Positions 42,927 through 47,973 of a DNA stretch of 47,973 nucleotides are shown in pieces (the stretch's first letter is position 1; every line of letters begins with the position of its first letter). Under the pieces are notes generated by a model. It saw only the letters and a program-made list of their open reading frames with translations, did no database searches and was not told the origin of the DNA. The DNA is from Frankia sp. AgB32 (GTDB lineage: Bacteria > Actinomycetota > Actinomycetes > Frankiales > Frankiaceae). The position numbers were made by a program, and so were the translations under genes. The DNA lies in assembly GCF_023243045.1 (NCBI RefSeq), contig NZ_JALKFX010000012.1:45303-93275 (forward strand). Direction: 5' to 3'.

Positions 42927-43505
42927 TTACTCTGTGCCGCTGTCCTGGCCGCGGACGCGCGAGAGCGCGGTGCGGACGGCGTCGACCACCTCCTCCGGGC
43001 TGGCAACCGGGATGATGGCGGGCAGACCGGTGTCCAGGGTGTCGCCGGCCGGCCCGGTGGGACTGGTCCGAGGGCTGACGGTCCAGGTGTCGAGGCCGAC
43101 GACCGGGCGGCCGGTGCGCAGCGCGAAGGCGATCTCGCTGAGGGTGCCCCAGCTGCCGCCGACGGCCACCAGGGCGTCGGTGGCGCGTACGAGCAGGCCG
43201 TTGCGCAGTTCGCCGAGGCCGGTGGGGATGCTGACGGTGAGATGTTCGTTGCCCGCGGCTCGGGACAGTCCGGGCAGCAGCCCGATCGTCATCCCACCGG
43301 CCACCGCCGCGCCGCGGCAGGCGGCGGCCATCACCCCACCGAGCCCGCCGCAGACGACGGCCCACCCCTGCTCGGCCAGCCGCCGCCCCACGATCTCGGC
43401 GGCGCTGCGCTGAGCAGCGTTTGCCGTGCTCGGCCCCACCACGCCGATGTACGTCGTCACAGCCGCCGGGCCGGGTCTCGCCGCCCTGTCCGTATCCCTG
43501 GTCAT
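42927..43505 (-). CDS. TIGR00725/LOG-like Rossmann protein
   Basis: 192 residues from ATG 43505; CAGGGA lies six bases upstream, within a duplicated 17-bp unit. An alternative start is GTG 43460 (MTTYIGVVGPS), which is where related proteins usually begin. The Rossmann fold shows YIGVVGPSTANAAQ, VVCGGLGGVMAAACRGA, and the AVGGSWGTLSEIAFAL motif with the Glu also used by LOG/lysine decarboxylase-like proteins. It binds nucleotides or a molybdenum cofactor in relatives; its role here is open. Confidence 0.85.
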   Translation of the reverse strand: MTRDTDRAARPGPAAVTTYIGVVGPSTANAAQRSAAEIVGRRLAEQGWAVVCGGLGGVMAAACRGAAVAGGMTIGLLPGLSRAAGNEHLTVSIPTGLGELRNGLLVRATDALVAVGGSWGTLSEIAFALRTGRPVVGLDTWTVSPRTSPTGPAGDTLDTGLPAIIPVASPEEVVDAVRTALSRVRGQDSGTE

Positions 43506-43523
43506 GCCGTATCCCTGGTCATG
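43490..43523. repeat. 17-bp tandem duplication at a gene start
   Basis: Two exact copies of ccgtatccctggtcatg (43490-43506 and 43507-43523). On the minus strand each copy carries an ATG. The upstream ATG opens a 6-codon ORF whose TGA overlaps the ATG of the TIGR00725-like gene. Confidence 0.85.
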
Positions 43524-43637
43524 GAGGGATGGTGACCCGCAGTCCCGGCTGGCGGGTGGGGTGCCGGGAAACCCTGTGTGGTCCGGCGGGCGCGGGAGTC
43601 CGGATCGTGGCGCGGCGGCCTGCCGGAACCTGGCCGG

Positions 43638-44003
43638 TCAGGCGTCCGGAACGCGGTCCAGGAATCCGCTGACGGAGCTCACCCGTCCGTCCTCGGCGAG
43701 TGTGATCACGTCGAATCCGGCGACGGGCGCCGAACCGTCCTCCCGGGAGACGAGTTCCCAGCTGAAGCGGGCGATGTGATGGTGGGCGTCCGGAGTGCCC
43801 ACCGCCCGGAACTCGAATCCGGGAAACTGTTCGCGCACACCCCGGATCGTGTCGGTGATTGCGTCCTGGCCACGAATGTCTGCCAGCGGGTCGGTGTAGG
43901 TGGCAGCATCGGTGAACGTCATGGCCACCGCCTTCTCCACGTCGTCGGGCGCGGCGTTCCACGCGGCGAGACAACGCTGGACGGCGTCGGTGTGCATGCT
44001 CAT
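43638..44003 (-). CDS. SnoaL/NTF2-like protein
   Basis: 121 residues; AAGGGGA lies seven bases before the ATG at 44003. The NTF2-like cone fold is suggested by the initial helix (VQRCLAAWNAAP), ATYTDPLADIRGQDAITDTI, FRAVGTPDAHHHIARFSWEL and a final FDVITLAEDGRVSSVSGF. Enzymatic (isomerase/cyclase) or ligand-binding role unknown. Single gene. Confidence 0.85.
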   Translation of the reverse strand: MSMHTDAVQRCLAAWNAAPDDVEKAVAMTFTDAATYTDPLADIRGQDAITDTIRGVREQFPGFEFRAVGTPDAHHHIARFSWELVSREDGSAPVAGFDVITLAEDGRVSSVSGFLDRVPDA

Positions 44004-44143
44004 CTCGATTCCCCTTCATCGCGTTCGCGTTCGCGTTGCTGTGCCAAGACTGCGGCACCGCCCCGAGGGCGTCGATTACCCGGCAGGTAGCCGAGCGCGC
44101 CCCGGGACGGGACGGCGAACGGAGGCGGGTTCGGGGCGAGCGG

Positions 44144-45391
44144 CTACGGCGCCGGTACCTGCTGGGGCGGCGGCGGCCCCGCGTAGCGCGCCGACGGGCG
44201 GATGATCTTGCTGTCGGCGGCCTGTTCGAGGATGTTCGCCGTCCAGCCGAGGGTGCGGGCGACCGCGAACGTGGGCGTGAACATCTCCCTGGCCAGGCCG
44301 CACAGTTCCATCACCACGCCCGCGTAGAACTCGACGTTGGTGTGCAGCTTGCGGCCGGGCTTCAGCTCGGCGAGCAGTTCCACCACCCGCCGTTCGACCT
44401 GGGTGGCGAAGGTGACCAGCTCGCCGCCGAACTCCTCCGCGACGCCGCGCAGCAGCCGGGACCGCGGGTCCTCGGTGCGGTAGACGGGGTGCCCGAATCC
44501 CATGATCCGGTCGCCGGCCAGGACGTGCTCGCGGATCCAGGGGTCGATCCGCTCGGGGCTGCCGATCGCGTCGAGGGTGTCCAGCGCCCGGCTGGGCGCC
44601 CCGCCGTGCAACGGTCCGGACAGCGCGCCGATGGCGCCGACGACACAGGCGACCAGGTCCGCGCCCGTCGAGGCGATCACCCGGGCGGTGAAGGTCGAGG
44701 CGTTGAACCCGTGGTCGACGGTGCACACCAGATAGCGCTCGATCGCCCGGACCTGGACGGGCGTCGGCTCGACGCCCGTGACCATGTGGAGGTAGTTGGC
44801 TGCGAACGGCAGGTCGTCGCGGGGCGCGATCGGCACCAACCCCTGGCCGAGCCGGTACAACGCCGCCACCAGCGTCGGGGTCACGGCCGCGGCGAACAGC
44901 GCGTCGTCGATCCGGGTCGCCTCGTCGGCGTCGTAGAGCGGGCCGACGCCGCGGGCCGATCCGGCCAGTGACAGCGCGGTGCGCAGCCCGTCGAGCGTGC
45001 CCGCGCCCGCGCGGCGACCCTCGCGGGCGAGCCCTGGAAGCAGCTCGGCGACGCCGTCGGGGATGCGGCGCAGCGGCGCGACCCGGGCCGCGAACCGTGC
45101 CCGGGCCGCCGCGTCGGGCAGCTCGCCGAACAGCAGCAGGTGCCAGACGTCCTCCAGGCTGCGCCGCTCGGCGAGCTCGACCGCGGAGTACTGGCGGTAG
45201 TGGTAGAAACCCTCCCGGCCGCGCACGTCGCCCAGGACGGTCTCCGTGACGACGACGCCCTTGAGCCCACGCGGAACATCCGACGCCGGGGTGGCGCCGC
45301 CCGCGGCCGAGACCGCGGGGCTGGCGGCGAAGGCGATGCGGGCCTGCGCCCTGTCCAGATCCTGCTGCGTCGCGCCATTCGTGATCACCAT
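44144..45391 (-). CDS. citrate synthase / 2-methylcitrate synthase
   Basis: 415 residues; ATG 45391 has GAGGAGG. The catalytic segments are present: VDHGFNASTFTARV, GPLHGGA and GFGHPVYRTEDPR with the active-site His residues, and NVEFYAGVVMEL, where Glu sits at the position of the usual Asp of NVDFY. I believe Glu is typical of this actinobacterial subgroup but did not check. It joins acetyl-CoA (or propionyl-CoA) to oxaloacetate. It is divergent from the HTH-fused homologue, sharing a palindromic operator. Confidence 0.9.
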   Translation of the reverse strand: MVITNGATQQDLDRAQARIAFAASPAVSAAGGATPASDVPRGLKGVVVTETVLGDVRGREGFYHYRQYSAVELAERRSLEDVWHLLLFGELPDAAARARFAARVAPLRRIPDGVAELLPGLAREGRRAGAGTLDGLRTALSLAGSARGVGPLYDADEATRIDDALFAAAVTPTLVAALYRLGQGLVPIAPRDDLPFAANYLHMVTGVEPTPVQVRAIERYLVCTVDHGFNASTFTARVIASTGADLVACVVGAIGALSGPLHGGAPSRALDTLDAIGSPERIDPWIREHVLAGDRIMGFGHPVYRTEDPRSRLLRGVAEEFGGELVTFATQVERRVVELLAELKPGRKLHTNVEFYAGVVMELCGLAREMFTPTFAVARTLGWTANILEQAADSKIIRPSARYAGPPPPQQVPAP

Positions 45392-45439
45392 GGTGTGCCT
45401 CCTCGGGATCCATGGTTGATCCATCATCCCGGAAGGTCA

Positions 45440-45459
45440 ACGTTGATTACAATCAACGT
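45440..45459. promoter_or_regulatory. palindromic operator between the two citrate synthase genes
   Basis: Perfect 8-base arms acgttgat (45440-45447) and atcaacgt (45452-45459) around taca. It is strikingly AT-rich for this contig and sits midway between the divergent starts (49 bases from the minus ATG, 43 from the plus ATG). Confidence 0.7.
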
Positions 45460-45472
45460 GAATCAGTACACT
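45443..45472 (+). promoter_or_regulatory. candidate promoter of the HTH-citrate synthase gene
   Basis: TTGATT (45443-45448) and TACACT (45467-45472) with an 18-base spacer. The -35 element lies inside the palindrome, so binding there would control initiation. The leader would be about 22 bases. Similarity to the consensus is moderate. Confidence 0.45.
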
Positions 45473-45501
45473 TGACGGCACGCGGTGGTGGGAGGGTGTG
45501 A

Positions 45502-46797
45502 ATGGTCGACGGCACGTGGCTGACCTCGCGGGAGGTCGCCGAACGGCTCGGGGTCAAGGTCGAGACGGTGTACGCCTACGCCAGCCGTGGCCTGCTGCAC
45601 AGCCGCCGCGGCCCCGGTGGTCGGGGGAGCACGTTCGACCCCGCCGAGGTCGCGCGGCTGCGCCAGGTCGGCCGCGCGCGGCCGGACCGCGCCGACCCTC
45701 CCGAGGGCCCTGCCGGGACGGAGGTTCGATCGGCCGGCGTTCGCGGCGCGGGCCTGCCCGTCATCCGCACGAGGCTGACCGCCATCGCGGACGGCCGGCT
45801 CCACTACCGCGGGCGCGACGCCGTCGAGCTCGTCGCCGGTCACTCGTTCGAGCAGGTCGCCGGGTGGCTGTGGCTGGGCCGGCTGGATGCGCCGGCGCCG
45901 TTCGCCGTGCCGGAGCAGCTCGCCACCACCCTGCGGCACACCGGTCTGGCGCTGCCCGCCCGCGCCCGGCTCACCGACCGGCTCCGGGTCGCCGTCTCGG
46001 TGGCCGCCGCCGATGATCCGCTGCGCTTCGACCTGCAGCCCGACAGCGTCATTCTCACCGCTCGCACCCTCGTCGCCGCCCTCGTCGAGGCGATTCCCGC
46101 CAGCCCGGTCGGCGGGTCCGGCGGGTCCGGCGGACCGGCGGCGGGCATTGCCGGGCGGCTGTGGGAACGGCTCACCGCGACGCCGGCGGAACCGGCCGCG
46201 CTCGCCTGTCTGGATCACGCCCTCGGCCTGTTGGCCGATCATGACCTGGCGGTGTCCACCTTCGCGGCGCGGGTTGCGGCCTCCGCCCGCGCGGACCCGT
46301 ATGCGGTTGTCTCCGCGGGGCTGGCCGCGCTCGACGGTCCGCTGCACGGCGGCGCCAGCCGACTCGCGGCTCGCCTCGTCTCCGAGGTGAGCGGCGGCGG
46401 TGACGCCATCGGGGTGGTCTCCGAGCGGCTGCGATCCGGGCAGCCGTTGCCCGGCTTCGGCCATGCGGCCTATCCGGACGGCGACCCTCGTGCCCAGGCG
46501 CTGCTGCGCGAACTCGCCGAGATCCCGACCGCGGCCCCGTTTCTCGCGACGGCCGAGGAGATCACTCGGGCGTCCGGGCGGGATCGGCCGCAGCGACCGA
46601 ACGTCGATCTGGCGCTTGCCGTCCTCACTCTGGCCGCTGGTATGCCCGCCGAGGCCGGGGAAGTGATCTTCGCGGTCGCCCGGACGGTCGGCTGGCTCGC
46701 CCACGCGCTGGAGGAGTACGGCGAGCGCCCGCTGCGGCTGCGCCCCCGGGGTGTCTACGTCGGCCCCCCGCCAGCCAGGGAGATCGCGGGCGGCTGA
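45502..46797 (+). CDS. citrate synthase with N-terminal helix-turn-helix
   Basis: 431 residues; GGGAGGG lies before ATG 45502. Residues 1-55 form an excisionase/MerR-type HTH (WLTSREVAERLGVKVETVYA, then ASRGLLHSRRGPGG). The rest is a citrate synthase: LDHALGLLADHDLAVSTFAARV, GPLHGGASRLAARLV, GFGHAAYPDGDPRA, PNVDLALAV and AVARTVGWLAHALEEY keep the His/His/Asp active-site positions. It could be an enzyme, a DNA-binding regulator, or both; the operator next to it makes autoregulation plausible. Related two-gene divergent arrangements occur in other actinomycetes (recollection). Confidence 0.9.
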   Translation: MVDGTWLTSREVAERLGVKVETVYAYASRGLLHSRRGPGGRGSTFDPAEVARLRQVGRARPDRADPPEGPAGTEVRSAGVRGAGLPVIRTRLTAIADGRLHYRGRDAVELVAGHSFEQVAGWLWLGRLDAPAPFAVPEQLATTLRHTGLALPARARLTDRLRVAVSVAAADDPLRFDLQPDSVILTARTLVAALVEAIPASPVGGSGGSGGPAAGIAGRLWERLTATPAEPAALACLDHALGLLADHDLAVSTFAARVAASARADPYAVVSAGLAALDGPLHGGASRLAARLVSEVSGGGDAIGVVSERLRSGQPLPGFGHAAYPDGDPRAQALLRELAEIPTAAPFLATAEEITRASGRDRPQRPNVDLALAVLTLAAGMPAEAGEVIFAVARTVGWLAHALEEYGERPLRLRPRGVYVGPPPAREIAGG

Positions 46798-46800
46798 GCC

Positions 46801-46833
46801 GACGCGGCACCCCGACGCGGCACCCCGACGCGG
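46801..46833. repeat. 13-bp tandem repeat, 2.5 units
   Basis: Two exact copies of gacgcggcacccc plus gacgcgg, starting four bases after the HTH-citrate synthase stop. The period is not a multiple of three and the repeat is intergenic. Confidence 0.8.
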
Positions 46834-46980
46834 ACTGTGCGGCTGCCGGCGGGACGGGTGGACAGGGTCGGCCGGTGGGGGCTTTGCCCAGGTCGGCAAT
46901 ACTATGTGCCGCTGCCCTCGCAGGCTTCGTCCCGTACCCAGCGCCGCGTCCGGCGGTGGGTCACCACCGGAGGTCTCCCG

Positions 46981-47817
46981 ATGCCACATCCCCGGCGGCT
47001 CGCCTGGCTCGCACTGCTGACCACAGCGATGTTCGCGCTGGCCTCCTGCGCGGGCTCGTCGGGAGGCGGGGGCTCCACCGGCGGCCTGCGGCTGGTCAAG
47101 GCCGGCGAGCTCACGATCGCGACCGACTCGCCTGCCTATCCGCCGTGGTTCGCCGACGGAAAGCCGGCGAACGGCAAGGGCTTCGAGGGTGCGCTCGCCT
47201 ACGCGATCGCGGCCAGACTCGGGTTCGGCGCGGACAAGCTCCACTGGGTCACCGAGCCGTTCGCCAGCTCCTTCGCGCCGGGTGCGAAGAACTTCGACTT
47301 CGACATCAACCAGATCTCGATCACGCCGGAACGGGCGCAGGCTGTCGATTTCAGCACCGGCTACTACGACGTCACGCAGGCCGTCGTCGCGTTGAAGACC
47401 TCCCGGATCGCCGACGTGACGACGCTGCGCGGACTGAAGGACGCCAAACTCGGCGCCCCCGTGGGCACCACCAGCCTGGACGCGATCACCAGGAACGTCG
47501 CGCCCGTGCAGGAGCCCGCGGTGTTCAACGACGTGAACGACGCGAAGACGGCGCTGGAGAACGGCCCGATCGACGGCATCGTCGTCGACCTGCCGACCGC
47601 GTTCCAACTCACCTCCAGTGACATCGACAACTCGTTCATCGTCGGGCAGTTCCCCTCCACCGGCACACCCGAGCAGTTCGGGATGCTGTTCGAGAAGGGC
47701 AACCCGCTGGTCGCGAAGGTCAACGACGCACTGGCCCAGCTGAAGGCCTCCGGCGAGCTGAAGCAGATCACCGACCAGTGGCTCGGATCCCAGGCGGGAG
47801 CACCCGTCCTGCGGTGA
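46981..47817 (+). CDS. amino-acid ABC transporter substrate-binding lipoprotein
   Basis: 278 residues from ATG 46981, with GGAGG seven bases ahead; the frame is open upstream but that part is not a signal peptide. The N-terminus is a lipoprotein signal (RRLAWLALLTTAMFALASC, lipobox LASC). The mature part is a polar amino acid-type binding protein (SBP family 3): AGELTIATDSPAYPPWF, GFEGALAYAIAARLG, FDFDINQISITPERAQAVDFS and a C-terminal LKASGELKQITDQWLG. It captures an amino acid outside the membrane and delivers it to the permease encoded next. Confidence 0.92.
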   Translation: MPHPRRLAWLALLTTAMFALASCAGSSGGGGSTGGLRLVKAGELTIATDSPAYPPWFADGKPANGKGFEGALAYAIAARLGFGADKLHWVTEPFASSFAPGAKNFDFDINQISITPERAQAVDFSTGYYDVTQAVVALKTSRIADVTTLRGLKDAKLGAPVGTTSLDAITRNVAPVQEPAVFNDVNDAKTALENGPIDGIVVDLPTAFQLTSSDIDNSFIVGQFPSTGTPEQFGMLFEKGNPLVAKVNDALAQLKASGELKQITDQWLGSQAGAPVLR

Positions 47818-47973
47818 CGGAAGATCCTCCCGCGACGCGGCCGCCCGACGAGGTGACGCCGCACGACCTGGCGCAGGCGTGGCACCCGAGTGACCACGAG
47901 CTGGCCCGGCGCCCGCGGGGGGGGGGGGGCCCGCGGGGGGGGGGGGGGGTGGGGGGGGGCCCCCCCCCCGGGG
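47814..47973 (+). CDS. N-terminus of an ABC transporter permease, cut by the contig end
   Basis: It starts at GTG 47814, overlapping the binding-protein stop in a GTGA arrangement, and stays open to the edge. The first ~33 residues (VTEDPPATRPPDEVTPHDLA and on) look like the cytoplasmic lead of an amino-acid ABC permease. From 47911 the sequence becomes G/C homopolymer and is unreliable. Confidence 0.5.
   Translation, partial: MTEDPPATRPPDEVTPHDLAQAWHPSDHELARRPRGGGGPRGGGGVGGGPPPG
47911..47973. other. poly-G/poly-C contig end, probable artefact
   Basis: The last 63 bases are almost only runs of G and C. A similar poly-C run lies at 17-30 at the other end. Mirror-like homopolymers at both ends are best explained by low-quality end reads rather than biology. 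Confidence 0.75.

Noticed and set aside
47911-47973. G-quadruplex or telomere-like end
   Set aside because: Both contig ends show plain homopolymer runs, and a sequencing or assembly artefact is the simpler explanation.

Overview
The window is a single very GC-rich contig (mostly GC-ending codons, many GTG/TTG starts) from an actinomycete. The gene set (DUF3710 protein, RamB-type regulator divergent from isocitrate lyase, MoxR–DUF58–transglutaminase operon, several TIR/STAND proteins, HTH-fused citrate synthase) suggests a Frankia-like organism; that placement is inference. Both ends dissolve into poly-C/poly-G runs, so the outermost bases are probably sequencing or assembly artefacts and the two end genes are truncated. 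No rRNA, tRNA, CRISPR array, transposase or integrase was recognised.

Layout. 0-7.5 kb: the start of a DUF3710 gene running off the left edge, an AAA+ ATPase with a repeat insert, a SRPBCC protein, and a two-gene acyl-CoA carboxylase operon (carboxyltransferase beta, then biotin carboxylase/biotin carrier alpha). 7.5-22.6 kb is the accessory part. It holds two truncated gene remnants facing away from a common breakpoint, a kinase-like/TIR fusion followed by a tiny 40-codon ORF, a UbiA-like membrane protein, an XRE-HTH/NB-ARC/TPR STAND ATPase divergent from an RCK-pore-RCK potassium channel, a stand-alone TIR protein next to an aminoglycoside-adenylyltransferase-like protein, and a stub of a LysE exporter. 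Embedded in it is the glyoxylate-cycle pair RamB-type regulator / isocitrate lyase. 22.8-28.1 kb: DUF2993 lipid-binding protein, a small membrane protein, acetyl-CoA hydrolase/CoA-transferase, tandem universal stress protein and acyl-CoA dehydrogenase.

28.1-38.15 kb is a tightly coupled minus-strand operon: MoxR ATPase, DUF58 protein, transglutaminase-like membrane protein, PKD-repeat surface protein and a Ser/Thr kinase with an extracytoplasmic repeat domain. Genes overlap by 4 to 8 bases or lie 6 bases apart. It looks like an envelope-sensing and assembly module. The transglutaminase core has Ala where the catalytic Cys is expected.

38.3-48 kb: P-loop kinase, VOC protein, DHA2-type MFS exporter, FMN-dependent glutamate-synthase-like protein, LOG/TIGR00725-type protein, SnoaL-like protein, two divergent citrate synthases sharing a clean palindromic operator, and the start of an amino-acid ABC importer (lipoprotein, then a truncated permease).

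The metabolic genes fit together around acyl-CoA/acetyl-CoA use: carboxylase, dehydrogenase, CoA-transferase, isocitrate lyase and citrate synthases. A cross-cutting oddity is the number of genes with in-frame tandem minisatellites (6, 9, 12, 15 or 18 bp periods) in linkers. The best candidates for undescribed biology are the kinase-like/TIR fusion with its small partner ORF, the TIR/nucleotidyltransferase pair, the STAND/K+ channel divergon and the Cys-less transglutaminase/kinase operon.
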